DNA of 64,000 bases from Gammaproteobacteria bacterium (GCA_030429735.1 JAUIET010000001.1:558001-622000); one strand, 5' to 3'; numbered from the stretch's first letter, positions 16,436 to 25,833 are shown. Made by a program: numbers and translations. The notes: a model not told the origin generated them from the sequence alone.

Positions 16436-18630
16436 CAGAACGCCCGCCTTTGCAGATTAAGTTGAGCAGCCAGCGTTTGTGACACTTTTTCAAGCCGCAC
16501 TGCGCATTGCTTAAAGGCTGGCTGGCGCGAATATGGGTCGAGCAGCCCGAGCGTCAAGCGGTTAACACAATCGTGATAATGAAACGGAATGAATACCATA
16601 TTAGGCGGTACGCGTTGCGTTAGTTGCACCATCACTACAGCGTCACCGCGGCGCGAAATGGTGCGTACATAATCGCCATGACCAATACCCAGTTCAGCGG
16701 CCGCATCCGGGTTAAGCTCCATATACGGCGTTGGGCTGAACTTATTGATGTTGCCTATTTTTCCTGTTCGCGTTCGGGTGTGGAAATGTTCAACCACCCG
16801 ACCACTGTTCATCCAGAACGGGTATTCAGTATCAGGCACTTCATTGTTATTCACGAAATTCACTGCAATCAGGTTTGCACGACCGTCAGGAGTTTGAAAC
16901 TTACCATCAACGTACAAACGCGGAGATCCCACCTGATGGTTTTCAGCATCCGCCTCCGTAAATGGCCACTGTAAACCGCGCGCCTGTTCAATACGGTCAT
17001 ACGTCATGCCGGAAATATCCAGAGTACGCCCCTGGCCTACCGACAACCGCTTCATTTCATCAAATACGGTTTCAGTGTCTTGCGGAAAACTCATATTGGC
17101 GGCATTATCAAAACGTTTGGCCATTTGATTGAAAATCCAGAAATCGGGCTTTGATTGCGCAAACGGGTCCAGCGCATTACGTGTCAGATTAACCCGGCGT
17201 TCGCTGTTGGTGTGACAACCCTGCTTCTCAGCCCAAACAGCAGCAGGAAAATACGCGTGCGCGTACTCCACCGTTTCCACGTCCTGATAAACATCCTGAA
17301 CGATCAGATAGTCCAGCTTCTCCATCATTTTTCGAATACGACCCTGATTGGCCATACTGGTCAACGGATTGGTTGCAACTAACCAAAGGCCTTTTATCTG
17401 CCCGGTTTCTATCGCTGGAAAAATGTCGGTTTGCTTTAAACCGACTTTGGGTGGAAAAAAGTCAGCGTCTACGTTCCACGCCTCAGCGATTTCCTGCCTG
17501 TGCTCTGCGTTTTCCAGCAGTCGATAGCCGGGCAGCCCGGAGCAGGAGCTCCATTCACGCGTGCCCATCGCGTTGCATTGCCCGGTGATGGAAAGGCTGG
17601 TACCGCCCGGCTTACCAATATTGCCGGTGACAAGGCTCAGGTTATTGATATTGCACACGCCATCAGAACCGTGCGTGCTTTGATTAATACCCATGGTCCA
17701 AATCGACATTGACGCGCCTGCTTTCGCGTACAACCTGGCTACGTTGCGTATGGTATCTTCGTCTATTCCACATTGACGCTGCGCAATCTTCGGGTCGTAG
17801 GCTTTTACGGTTTCGCGTAATTGCTCAATACCGTTGGTATGTTTGGCAATATAGTCAGCGTCTTCCAAACCCTCGTCAAAAATCACGTAGAGCATGGCGT
17901 TCATCAGCACGGTATCCGTACCGGGTGTGATCGGCAGATGAATGTCAGCCCATTGGGCGAACATGGTGACACGCGGGTCAATCACAATCATTGGGAAGTG
18001 GCGTTTCTCTCTGGCTTCTTTTAACCGCCAGTACAAAACCGGATGTTGCTCAGGCAGATTAGAACCCCAGGCCATCAGGCACTCGGTGTGTTCAAAGTCT
18101 TCATAACAGCCGGGTGGACCGTCGCTGCCAAAAGAACGCTTGTAACCACTCACCGCAGAGGCCATACACAAGGTTGTGTTGCCATCGTAGTTATTGGTAC
18201 CAATACAGCCTCGCACCAGTTTTCCCAAGGTGTAAAACTCTTCGGTCAGCAGCTGACCGGTGGACACTACGGCAAATGAATCTCGCCCGTATTTTTCCTG
18301 AATGGCTTTGATCTTGCCGGCACTTGCATCCAGCGCCTTGTCCCAACTCACCGCGGCGAATGGTCGGTCAGTGGTATCTCGCAGCAAGGGTTCAATGCCA
18401 CGCCCAGGAGATTCAAACAGCTCCTGTTCCAGAATTCCTTTAATACACAGTTTGCCGCGATTCACATCAGCTTCGGCATGGCCACGGCTGGTCACTACCT
18501 TGCCGTCACTGCCAATACCCAATTCTATTGCACAGCCTGTCGAACAGTAGTTACACGTACTGTATTTCCACTCCACCACTGGTTTGCTTGGAATGCGAAC
18601 CGGGTTGCGCTTGGTGCGTCCGAAAAACAT
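16435..18630 (-). CDS. nasA: Assimilatory nitrate reductase catalytic subunit NasA
   Basis: Molybdenum bis-MGD enzyme that reduces nitrate to nitrite in the cytoplasm. 731 residues. The N-terminal 4Fe-4S site is C26-x2-C29-x3-C33 with C62; the likely Mo-ligand cysteine is C155 in TTLCMASAVSGY. MGD-binding segments include GSNLPEQHP, IDPRVT and LSLVTGNIGKPGG, and the C-terminal molydopterin-dinucleotide domain contains NSGRVVEHFHTRTRTGK. No twin-arginine signal is seen, which fits a cytoplasmic enzyme, and the C-terminal BFD-type 2Fe-2S domain of some NasA proteins is absent. It starts seven bases after nirD and is coupled to the fused FeS/membrane subunit. Confidence 0.95.
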   Translation of the reverse strand: MFFGRTKRNPVRIPSKPVVEWKYSTCNYCSTGCAIELGIGSDGKVVTSRGHAEADVNRGKLCIKGILEQELFESPGRGIEPLLRDTTDRPFAAVSWDKALDASAGKIKAIQEKYGRDSFAVVSTGQLLTEEFYTLGKLVRGCIGTNNYDGNTTLCMASAVSGYKRSFGSDGPPGCYEDFEHTECLMAWGSNLPEQHPVLYWRLKEAREKRHFPMIVIDPRVTMFAQWADIHLPITPGTDTVLMNAMLYVIFDEGLEDADYIAKHTNGIEQLRETVKAYDPKIAQRQCGIDEDTIRNVARLYAKAGASMSIWTMGINQSTHGSDGVCNINNLSLVTGNIGKPGGTSLSITGQCNAMGTREWSSCSGLPGYRLLENAEHRQEIAEAWNVDADFFPPKVGLKQTDIFPAIETGQIKGLWLVATNPLTSMANQGRIRKMMEKLDYLIVQDVYQDVETVEYAHAYFPAAVWAEKQGCHTNSERRVNLTRNALDPFAQSKPDFWIFNQMAKRFDNAANMSFPQDTETVFDEMKRLSVGQGRTLDISGMTYDRIEQARGLQWPFTEADAENHQVGSPRLYVDGKFQTPDGRANLIAVNFVNNNEVPDTEYPFWMNSGRVVEHFHTRTRTGKIGNINKFSPTPYMELNPDAAAELGIGHGDYVRTISRRGDAVVMVQLTQRVPPNMVFIPFHYHDCVNRLTLGLLDPYSRQPAFKQCAVRLEKVSQTLAAQLNLQRRAF

Positions 18631-18637
18631 CGTTACC

Positions 18638-19057
18638 TCAAGCGGCGCTGTTGGGCGAATCTAGAGAAAGTGACGCGGTTGCTTCTTTCTGCCCCTGCAG
18701 CACAATCTTGTTGTCAATCACATCCACGTCATAAGTTTTCACTTTCACTGTTGAATCTTCCAGACACTCACCACTTACCAGACTGAAGTGCTGTTTGTAC
18801 AAAGGTGACGCCACAACAAGCGTGTTGTTCAAACTGCCTAATATGCCGCGTGATAGCACATTCGCCTTGCCCAAAGGGTCCCAGTTGTTCAAGGCATACA
18901 CGCTTGGAGACTGCGCAGGCAAGTAATACAGAGCAATCTGCTCTTCACCGTTGGGACCGTCAAACAGCGCGCACACGCCGGCGTTTTCAATCAAATCATC
19001 AATAGTGCAAAGCACGGTTGATGCGCTGACTTCACGAAAAGTTGTAGTAGTACCCAT
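18638..19057 (-). CDS. nirD: Nitrite reductase small subunit NirD
   Basis: Partner of NirB in NADH-dependent reduction of nitrite to ammonium. 139 residues with a Rieske-like fold that lacks the Cys/His iron-sulfur ligands, as in NirD proteins: ALYYLPAQSPSVYALNNWDP, GKANVLSRGILG and SPLYKQHFSLVSGECL. It is about 30 residues longer than common NirD proteins because of a Ser/Ala-rich C-terminal tail. The start overlaps the nirB stop (TGATG). Confidence 0.93.
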   Translation of the reverse strand: MGTTTTFREVSASTVLCTIDDLIENAGVCALFDGPNGEEQIALYYLPAQSPSVYALNNWDPLGKANVLSRGILGSLNNTLVVASPLYKQHFSLVSGECLEDSTVKVKTYDVDVIDNKIVLQGQKEATASLSLDSPNSAA

Positions 19058-21609
19058 CAGCTGACCTTCGCAATCATGTTGTCATCCAGCTCTTCATCAG
19101 TTGCAGGGCGCAGTTGTTTGCGCTCTTCCACCAAAACCACCGCCGAGTCTTGCTTGTCAGAGTTAACAAACTGCCTGAACTGCTTTTTCTTGTCTGGATC
19201 GTCGATGGCCGCTTTCCATTCGCACTGATAGGTACCAACAATGTTTTCCATCTGTTGCTCAAGCTCTGCACACAAACCCAGGCGGTCTTCAATAACCACT
19301 TCTTTCAAATACTCCAGCCCCCCTTCCAGGTTGTCCAGCCATACCGACGTGCGCTGCAAGCGATCAGCGGTTCGAACATAGAACATCAAGTAGCGGTCGA
19401 TGTATTTGATCAGCGTTTCGTCGTCCAGATCAGTAGCAAACAGGTCAGCATGTCGTGGCTTCATGCCTCCGTTACCCCCCAGGTAAAGGTTCCAGCCCGT
19501 TTCGGTCGCAATCACACCAAAGTCTTTTGACTGCGCTTCGGCGCATTCCCGGGTGCAGCCGGATACCGCTGACTTGATTTTGTGTGGCGAGCGCAAACCT
19601 TTGTAGCGATTTTCAATGAAGATTGCCATCGTGGTGCTGTCTTGCTGACCGTAGCGGCACCAGCTGGTACCAACACAGGATTTCACCGTGCGCAGCGCTT
19701 TGCCGTAGGCGTGGCCGGTTTCAAAACCCGCCTCACTCAACGTGCCCCAGATCTCCGGCAACTCTTCCAGGCGCGCGCCGAACAAATCAATTCGTTGACC
19801 GCCAGTAATCTTGGTGTACAGATTGTATTGTTTGCCAATCTCGCCAAGTACGATGAGTTTATCTGGCGTAATTTCCCCACCGGCAATTCGCGGCACCACG
19901 GAATAGGTGCCGTTCTTTTGAATGTTGGCCATATAGCGGTCGTTGGTGTCTTGCAACGGTGCGTGCTCGGGTTGCAGAACGTGTTCGTTCCACAACGAGG
20001 CCAAAATAGATGCCACCGCGGGTTTGCAAATATCGCAGCCAAGCCCCTGACCATGTTGTTCAATCAGTGCGTCGAAACTTTTTATTTCGCCAACCTTGAT
20101 CAGATGAAACAGGTCCTGGCGGGTATACGAAAAGTGCTCGCAAATATCCGTGTTGACGGTCATGCCGCGCGATAACATCTCGTCATCGACAATTGATTTC
20201 AATAAGGCCGCACACCCTCCACAACCGGTGCTGGCCTGTGTCTCAGACTTCACATCGGCAACCGAGCAGCAACCATTGTCTATCGATGCACAGATATCAC
20301 CCTTGCTGACGTTCAAACAACTGCACACCGTTGCAGTCATAGGCAATGCACCGGCACCGAGCAAAGGCGCGCCATCGCTGGAAGGCACAATTAATGATTC
20401 GGGCATTTCCGGCAACTCTATCTCGTTCAGATAATACTGCAGCAGCATGTCGTAGTCGGTGCAATCGCCCACTAACACAGCGCCGAGTAAGCGCGAATAG
20501 TCAGCGCTTACCACCAGGCGTTTATAGATGCCCTCTTTGGCATTCGAGTACACATATTCCTGTACGCCATCGGCACGCCCGGTTGAGTCACCAATAGCAC
20601 CCACATCCACGCCAAGCAACTTGAGCTTGGTGGACATATCTGCGCCAGTGAAACTGACTTTGTCATCGCTCAACTGGCTTGCTGCTGCCTCGGCCATTCG
20701 ATAGCCGGGGGCCACCAATCCATAAATAAAGTTTCCCAGCGAAGCACACTCGCCTATCGCATAAATATCAGGGTCGCTGCTGGTGCAGTGATGATCAATC
20801 ACAACGCCACCACGATCGCCAACACGTAAGTCGCTCTCTCTGGCCAATTGATCGTACGGACGAATGCCCGCAGAAAACACGATCAGATCAGTATCCAGTG
20901 GCTCTTCGGAATCGGCAAACACCATGCGCAGATGGTGCGGATCGCTGTCGGGTAGGACTTCTATTTTTTGCGTGGCGGTAGAGGTGTGCACACTCACACC
21001 CAGCTCTTCAATCTTGCGGCGTAACATGCCACTGCCGCCCGGGTCCAATTGCACACCCATTAAACCGGGCGCAAATTCGATAACATGCACTTCAAGACCA
21101 AGGTTTAACAAGGCGTTGGCGCACTCAAGCCCTAACAGCCCGCCACCAATCACTACCCCTATTTTCGAGTCGGCCGCATTTGCCTTAATCGCGCCCAGAT
21201 CATCAATGGTTCGATACACCAGGCATCGCTTGTGTTCATTGCCCGGTATAGGCGGCACAAACGGATACGAACCCGTCGCCAACACCAGCTTGTCGTAGTC
21301 GAAACGGCGGCCACCGCGAGTTACTACCTGTTTCTGCTCACGATCAATTGCAAGCACTTCGTCGCCAAAATGGGCCTGGATGCCTGTGGCTTCATAGTGT
21401 TCGCGAGTGGTCAACGCCAGGTCTTCCGCCGTTTTCCCGTTAAAGTACTCAGACAGATGCACCCTGTCATAAGCGGGTCTAGGCTCACCGCCAATCACTA
21501 CAATCTCGCAGTTTGCGTTTAAATTGCGCAGCTGCTCTACATAGTGATGGCCAACCATGCCATTACCAACAACCACTACTTTGGTTCTATTCATTTGATT
21601 TGTAAGCAT
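19057..21609 (-). CDS. nirB: Nitrite reductase [NAD(P)H] large subunit NirB
   Basis: Cytoplasmic siroheme enzyme that reduces nitrite to ammonium. 850 residues, family length. Order: FAD domain (VVVVGNGMVGHHYVEQL; RPAYDRVHLSEYF), NAD domain (IGVVIGGGLLGLE), BFD-like 2Fe-2S domain (cysteines in CSCLNVS and STGCGGC), then the nitrite/sulfite reductase repeats with the 4Fe-4S-siroheme cysteines in CVGTSWCRYGQQDS and SGCTRECAEAQ. ATG 21609 or the ATG five codons on (21594) may start it; neither has a good ribosome site. It follows nrtC by three bases, so transport and nitrite reduction are co-transcribed. Confidence 0.96.
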   Translation of the reverse strand: MLTNQMNRTKVVVVGNGMVGHHYVEQLRNLNANCEIVVIGGEPRPAYDRVHLSEYFNGKTAEDLALTTREHYEATGIQAHFGDEVLAIDREQKQVVTRGGRRFDYDKLVLATGSYPFVPPIPGNEHKRCLVYRTIDDLGAIKANAADSKIGVVIGGGLLGLECANALLNLGLEVHVIEFAPGLMGVQLDPGGSGMLRRKIEELGVSVHTSTATQKIEVLPDSDPHHLRMVFADSEEPLDTDLIVFSAGIRPYDQLARESDLRVGDRGGVVIDHHCTSSDPDIYAIGECASLGNFIYGLVAPGYRMAEAAASQLSDDKVSFTGADMSTKLKLLGVDVGAIGDSTGRADGVQEYVYSNAKEGIYKRLVVSADYSRLLGAVLVGDCTDYDMLLQYYLNEIELPEMPESLIVPSSDGAPLLGAGALPMTATVCSCLNVSKGDICASIDNGCCSVADVKSETQASTGCGGCAALLKSIVDDEMLSRGMTVNTDICEHFSYTRQDLFHLIKVGEIKSFDALIEQHGQGLGCDICKPAVASILASLWNEHVLQPEHAPLQDTNDRYMANIQKNGTYSVVPRIAGGEITPDKLIVLGEIGKQYNLYTKITGGQRIDLFGARLEELPEIWGTLSEAGFETGHAYGKALRTVKSCVGTSWCRYGQQDSTTMAIFIENRYKGLRSPHKIKSAVSGCTRECAEAQSKDFGVIATETGWNLYLGGNGGMKPRHADLFATDLDDETLIKYIDRYLMFYVRTADRLQRTSVWLDNLEGGLEYLKEVVIEDRLGLCAELEQQMENIVGTYQCEWKAAIDDPDKKKQFRQFVNSDKQDSAVVLVEERKQLRPATDEELDDNMIAKVS

Positions 21610-21612
21610 TCC

Positions 21613-22506
21613 CTAAGCAGCCTGATTGCTACTGTTTTTTATCACCGTATCGTCGGTACTGACATCAACTGCGGTCTGCACACTCTCGATAGTGGCAGAC
21701 GGCTCAAGCTCTTCAGAATTGTCATCGTCCGAGCTGTACAGAAATTCCAGAACCTGATGACGACAATGGTTGTACTGCTGGTCTTCCGCCAACGCCAGCC
21801 GATCGCGCGGCCTTGGCAGTTTCACCTCAACGATTTCGCCTATGGTTGCCGCAGGTCCTGTTGTCATCATCACAATGCGATCAGATAGCAGAACCGCTTC
21901 GTCTACGTCGTGGGTAATCATGATGATCGTGTTTTTCAGTTCCGCTTGAATCGCCATCACCGAATCTTGCAACTTGGCCCGAGTCAGCGCGTCCAGGGCA
22001 CCGAACGGCTCGTCCATCAGAACAACCTTTGGCTCCATCGCAAGACATCGCGCGATACCAACTCTCTGCTTCATACCGCCCGAGATTTCATGCGGTGCCT
22101 TGTCGGCGGCATGACCCATGCCAACCAAATTCAGATTGTGCAGAATCCACTCGCGCATTTCTGCCGCACTTTTGCTGCCGCGAAATACCTGAGCTACTGC
22201 CAATTCCACATTTTCGTACACGGTCAACCAGGGCATCAGGGCATGATGCTGAAACACAACAGCCCGATCCGGACCTGGTTCGTTGATGTGCTTGCCTTCC
22301 AGTATTACGCCACCGACACTGGCCTGCTCAAGCCCGGCTACAATATTGAGCACCGTGGATTTACCGCAACCGGAATGTCCGATCAGGGAAATAAACTCCC
22401 CTTGTTGAATGGTTAGTTGAACGTCTCTGAGGGCCTCAAAGCCACCGGTGTCAGTCGGAAAGGTTTTACCCATTTTGCTGATTTCAAGATAACGCGCACT
22501 GCTCAT
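21613..22506 (-). CDS. nrtC: Nitrate/nitrite ABC transporter ATP-binding protein
   Basis: ATPase of the nitrate importer. 297 residues: Walker A GHSGCGKST, signature ISGGMKQR, Walker B VVLMDEPFGALDA and the H-loop MITHDVDEA. After the ABC domain (about 1-260) there is a 40-residue acidic Ser/Asp/Glu tail. It lacks the NrtA-like C-terminal receptor domain of cyanobacterial NrtC, so it corresponds to the short NrtD/NasD type; the symbol follows the common naming. GAGGAG precedes the ATG, and 28 bases separate it from nrtB. Confidence 0.92.
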   Translation of the reverse strand: MSSARYLEISKMGKTFPTDTGGFEALRDVQLTIQQGEFISLIGHSGCGKSTVLNIVAGLEQASVGGVILEGKHINEPGPDRAVVFQHHALMPWLTVYENVELAVAQVFRGSKSAAEMREWILHNLNLVGMGHAADKAPHEISGGMKQRVGIARCLAMEPKVVLMDEPFGALDALTRAKLQDSVMAIQAELKNTIIMITHDVDEAVLLSDRIVMMTTGPAATIGEIVEVKLPRPRDRLALAEDQQYNHCRHQVLEFLYSSDDDNSEELEPSATIESVQTAVDVSTDDTVIKNSSNQAA

Positions 22507-22534
22507 ATCACACTCCTCATTTCATTCCCCCGCA

Positions 22535-23533
22535 TTACCTGACAACGGCTTGTTTGTCCCAGCTTAGCCAACGTTGCAAACGCAACATCAATTGGTCCAA
22601 CGCGAAACCAAGTAGACCGATGGTAATAACGGCGGCCATGATTCGACCAAGGGAATTAGATGATCCGTTTTGAAACTCATCCCAGATAAACTTTCCAAGA
22701 CCCGGGTTTTGCGCCAACATCTCGGCGGCTATCAATACCATCCAGCCGGTTGCCAACGACAGTCGCAGGCCAGTAAAAATCAGCGGTACAGATGACGGCA
22801 GTACAACCTTGCGAACATGGGTAATGGAGCCCAACTTGATCACGCGGCTGACATTCACCAGGTCTCTGTCGACACCCGCAACACCGACCGTTGTATTGAT
22901 CAAGGTCGGCCAAAGACAACACAGCGCCACAGTAAGACCGGAGTTCAGGAACGATTTCTCAAACATTGGCGAATCGCTGACGTACATCGCGGAAACCACC
23001 ATGGTCACCAGCGGCAACCACGCCAGTGGCGACACCGGTTTAAACACCTGGATTATTAGGTTGATCGCCTGATACGCGGACTCACTCAACCCACACAGTA
23101 TGCCCAGCGGAACTGCTATCGCAGTTGCGATCACAAAGCCAAAGGCCACCGTGTACAAGCTGGTAAATATCTGGTCGAAGAAGGTAGGCTTGCCTGTGTA
23201 GCTTCGAATCTTGACCGGAGCGTCAGGGTCTTTTTCCAGCCGAGCAGCATTGCGCTTCTCCTGACGCTCGTAAAACGCTTCCGCTTTCGCCCTTTGTTCC
23301 TGATGCTCAACAACCAGGTTCTTCGACTGCGTCCATACTTCCGCAGGGCCAGGAAAAGCGCCGAGCGAGGTAACGATATTGGCAGCCACGATTTGCCAGA
23401 ACGCCAAAAAGAGCAGAATTCCAAACGTTGGGAAAAACAGCTTGGCTGCAACAAAGTCACCAATCCTGGATTTTGATGATGCAACAGGCGAGGCTGTGCC
23501 CGCGCTGCTGCTATCCGCTGTTGTTACGCTCAC
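22535..23533 (-). CDS. nrtB: Nitrate/nitrite ABC transporter permease
   Basis: Inner-membrane permease of 332 residues. One N-terminal transmembrane helix is followed by a charged cytoplasmic loop (about 75-115, [19 protein letters not shown]), then the BPD_transp_1 core with five further helices and the coupling EAA-like loop. It starts at GTG 23533, overlapping the nrtA stop by four bases (GTGA), which argues for translational coupling. Confidence 0.93.
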   Translation of the reverse strand: MSVTTADSSSAGTASPVASSKSRIGDFVAAKLFFPTFGILLFLAFWQIVAANIVTSLGAFPGPAEVWTQSKNLVVEHQEQRAKAEAFYERQEKRNAARLEKDPDAPVKIRSYTGKPTFFDQIFTSLYTVAFGFVIATAIAVPLGILCGLSESAYQAINLIIQVFKPVSPLAWLPLVTMVVSAMYVSDSPMFEKSFLNSGLTVALCCLWPTLINTTVGVAGVDRDLVNVSRVIKLGSITHVRKVVLPSSVPLIFTGLRLSLATGWMVLIAAEMLAQNPGLGKFIWDEFQNGSSNSLGRIMAAVITIGLLGFALDQLMLRLQRWLSWDKQAVVR

Positions 23534-24891
23534 AACACTTCATCCTTCAGCCCGATGGGAAACTTCTTCAAGTACTCATTCGGCTTGCTACCGTCAAAGC
23601 TGATGCTGTCAATAAATTCGGTTTGTTCGGGCTTGAAGCCGGATTCCGTAGCGAACTCCGGAAAATCAGCCGCTGTCATGATCTTTTCAGAAATCAATTC
23701 CTCTGCCGCGACGCGATATATATCAGGGCGATAGACTTTCTTCGCCACATCCATGTACCAGCTGTCAGGCTTCGGTTCCGAGATTTGCCCCCAGCGACGC
23801 ATTTGCGTGAGGTACCAGATAGCGTCTGAGTAGTATGGGTATGTCGCAAAGTAGCGGAAGAACACATTAAAGTCAGGCACGGCGCGCTTATCGCCTTTTT
23901 CGTACTCAAACGTACCCGTCATAGAGTTTGCAATCACTTCGTAATCTGCTCCCACGTATTCAGGCTTCGACAGTATTTTTACGGCTTCCGGTCGATTGGC
24001 ATTGTTGTTTTCATCCAGCCACTTCGCCGCTCGCAACATGGCTTTCACAATTCGAACCGTTGTATTGGGGTACTTTTCCGTGAACTCTTTGTTCAGCCCA
24101 AACACCTTTTCAGGATTGTCTTTCCATATTTCATAATCCGTAATCACCGGCACACCAATACCCTTAAACACTGCTTGCTGGTTCCAGGGCTCACCCACGC
24201 AATAGCCGTAGATGGTGCCCGCTTCAAGAGTTGCTGGCATTTGCGGTGGCGGTGTTACTGATAGCAAGACATCCGCATTCAGCGTGCCGCTTGTGTCGCT
24301 TTTGTGTGGTGCGTAGTAACCGGGGTGCAAACCGCCGGCGGCCAACCAGTAGCGAAGCTCATAGTTATGAGTTGATACCGGAAATACCATGCCCATTTTG
24401 AACGGCTCACCTTTGTCTCGGTAGGCTTCAACCACTGGCTTAAGGTAATCGGCCTTAATCGGGTGTACAGGCTTTCCATCCGGCTGCATTGGAATGTTCG
24501 CTTTCATTTCCTTCCAGACCTTATTGGAAACGGTGATGCCATTACCGTTCAGGTCCATGGAAAAAGGGGTCACGATGTGCGCTTTCGTGCCATAGCCAAT
24601 CGTTGCAGCCAGCGGTTGGCCCGCCAGCATGTGCGCGCCATCCAACTGGCCGTCGATCACACCGTCTAACAGCACTTTCCAGTTCGCTTGTGCTTCAAGT
24701 TCCACGTACAAACCTTCGTCTTCGAAGTAACCACGTTCGTAGGCGATGGCAAGCGGGGCCATATCGGTTAGCTTTATAAAGCCAAACTTAAGTTCGTCTT
24801 TTTCCGGATAGCCCACCTCGCCATAAGCGAGGGCTGTGAAACTGAGACAAAACGCGATCACAATAAATCGCGAAAGTGAAAGAAAATGCAT
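23530..24891 (-). CDS. nrtA: Nitrate/nitrite ABC transporter substrate-binding protein
   Basis: Periplasmic receptor for nitrate. 453 residues from ATG 24891, with a signal peptide ([20 protein letters not shown], cleavage near Ala-Tyr-Gly). The mature part follows the NrtA family: [51 protein letters not shown]. The frame stays open to 24921, but GGAG sits nine bases before ATG 24891 and that start gives a clean signal peptide. The signal peptide shows it is a transport protein, not a cytoplasmic NasS sensor. Its leader carries a terminator hairpin and a sigma54-like promoter. Confidence 0.95.
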   Translation of the reverse strand: MHFLSLSRFIVIAFCLSFTALAYGEVGYPEKDELKFGFIKLTDMAPLAIAYERGYFEDEGLYVELEAQANWKVLLDGVIDGQLDGAHMLAGQPLAATIGYGTKAHIVTPFSMDLNGNGITVSNKVWKEMKANIPMQPDGKPVHPIKADYLKPVVEAYRDKGEPFKMGMVFPVSTHNYELRYWLAAGGLHPGYYAPHKSDTSGTLNADVLLSVTPPPQMPATLEAGTIYGYCVGEPWNQQAVFKGIGVPVITDYEIWKDNPEKVFGLNKEFTEKYPNTTVRIVKAMLRAAKWLDENNNANRPEAVKILSKPEYVGADYEVIANSMTGTFEYEKGDKRAVPDFNVFFRYFATYPYYSDAIWYLTQMRRWGQISEPKPDSWYMDVAKKVYRPDIYRVAAEELISEKIMTAADFPEFATESGFKPEQTEFIDSISFDGSKPNEYLKKFPIGLKDEVL

Positions 24892-24908
24892 AATCTGATT
24901 CTCCAGAC

Positions 24909-24953
24909 AAAAAAAGCCCACTGACCGCGCAAATACATGCGTAGTCAGTGGGC
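24909..24953 (-). terminator. Attenuator-type terminator hairpin in the nrtA leader
   Basis: On the minus strand GCCCACTGAC pairs perfectly with GTCAGTGGGC ten base pairs deep, with an inner CGCA/TGCG stem and a TGTATT hexaloop, followed by seven T only a few bases before the nrtA ribosome site. As a terminator in front of an operon encoded just after an ANTAR protein (NasT), it is best explained as the NasT-controlled attenuator. The other antiterminator hairpin could not be identified with confidence. Confidence 0.85.
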
Positions 24954-24970
24954 GTCTTTACCCTAATTGC

Positions 24971-24989
24971 TGTGGATAACTGTGGATAT
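24971..24989. repeat. Two tandem DnaA-box-like 9-mers in the nas leader
   Basis: TGTGGATAA (24971-24979) is the exact complement of the E. coli DnaA box TTATCCACA, and TGTGGATAT (24981-24989) differs at one base; they lie in direct repeat one base apart. They fall between the sigma54-like promoter and the attenuator, so they could act as DNA (DnaA or another factor) or as part of the leader RNA. Confidence 0.6.
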
Positions 24990-25043
24990 TTGCGCAGGCC
25001 ATTCGCGCCATTACGAAGTTCAGCGTGCGACTGTTAATACCGT

Positions 25044-25061
25044 ATTCAAGTAACGTGCCAA
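25044..25061 (-). promoter_or_regulatory. Sigma54 (-24/-12)-like promoter of the nrtABC-nirBD-nasA operon
   Basis: Minus strand TTGGCACGTTACTTGAAT carries the full TGGCACG -24 box and TTGA in place of TTGC at -12, in exact spacing. Transcription would start near 25035, leaving a leader of about 140 bases that contains the DnaA-box-like repeats and the terminator hairpin. The changed base (C to A in the -12 GC) is the main reason for doubt. Confidence 0.65.
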
Positions 25062-25142
25062 CTTGGTATCGAGTTTAAGTGCTTGTATTTTCGTTTGGAA
25101 AAGCGAAGAGGCGGACGAAAGCAAGGCAAACCAGACCTGGTG

Positions 25143-25159
25143 TGCGCCAAAATGGGGCG
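25143..25159 (+). promoter_or_regulatory. NtrC-like binding site upstream of the nrtA promoter
   Basis: TGCGCCAAAATGGGGCG matches TGCACC-N5-GGTGCA at 14 of 17 positions when the spacer is scored as matching the classical TGCACCAAAATGGTGCA. It lies about 85 bases upstream of the sigma54-like element. It also overlaps a hairpin after nasT (AAACCAG...CTGGTTT), so a terminator role is an alternative. Confidence 0.55.
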
Positions 25160-25171
25160 CTGGTTTTTCGC

Positions 25172-25807
25172 TTATGACGCGGAACGATCCAGGCCAGTGT
25201 GCGCGTCTATCACCCTGGCGGCAACTTCCACGAGGCGAAAATTCTCCTGCATAGAGAATTGATGCAAAGCGCGATGCGCCTGGTCTTCAGTAAGCCGGTC
25301 GTGTTCAATCAGCAGCGCTTTTGCCCTGGCAATTATTTTCTCTTCGCTGAGCTTTCCTTCAGCCGCTCGTAATCGGCTGTCCAGGTCTTGCGTACGCTTA
25401 AGCAGATTTTGGGTACGCTCGAACTGAGCCATCACCACGCCCAGGCGATTGAATATTCGCTCGGCATGAAGCATTTCTGTAACGAACATAGTAACGCCTT
25501 TGGACAAGGCGCTATTAACAAACTCAGGGTCTTTGCCACTCGCGAACATCATGATTGGCGTGGGCCGCATTTCATTCAGTACGCTCACACAATGCAAGGT
25601 TTTCGAATGATCAACGCCCGCCGGAAGCGCAATCACAATCAACTGTGGATCTGAAACCTCCACATTGTGCAGCAGGGTATGGCCATGCAGCACATGCGAC
25701 ACATGCTTCACACCAAGATATCCCAGCTCGGCAATTATATTGGTCGCCCGCTGCTGTTGGCTGTCGACCAACAGCAGGCGTGCGTTCTTTACGTCACCGG
25801 CTGCCAT
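25172..25807 (-). CDS. nasT: NasT-type ANTAR transcription antiterminator
   Basis: RNA-binding regulator that lets RNA polymerase pass leader terminators of nitrate-assimilation genes. 211 residues from ATG 25807: a receiver-like N-terminal domain (LLLVDSQQQRATNII) without the usual phosphorylated Asp context, a linking coiled coil (about 115-150), and a C-terminal ANTAR domain (KIIARAKALLIEHDRLTEDQ to VARVID). The open frame begins at a TTG at 25861, but that would overlap the porin gene; ATG 25807 leaves 26 bases. The usual partner NasS, a nitrate sensor, is not next to it; a porin is. Its likely target is the hairpin in the nrtA leader directly downstream. Confidence 0.92.
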   Translation of the reverse strand: MAAGDVKNARLLLVDSQQQRATNIIAELGYLGVKHVSHVLHGHTLLHNVEVSDPQLIVIALPAGVDHSKTLHCVSVLNEMRPTPIMMFASGKDPEFVNSALSKGVTMFVTEMLHAERIFNRLGVVMAQFERTQNLLKRTQDLDSRLRAAEGKLSEEKIIARAKALLIEHDRLTEDQAHRALHQFSMQENFRLVEVAARVIDAHTGLDRSAS

Positions 25808-25833
25808 AGATAACGTGCCTGGCTTTGACAGAA

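Noticed and set aside
24971-24989. Replication origin
   Set aside because: Only two DnaA boxes, no AT-rich unwinding region and no dnaA, dnaN or gidA-type genes nearby.
24909-24989. A full two-hairpin ANTAR motif in the nas leader
   Set aside because: Only the terminator hairpin is clear by eye; no first hairpin with the conserved A and G of the hexaloop could be placed confidently.
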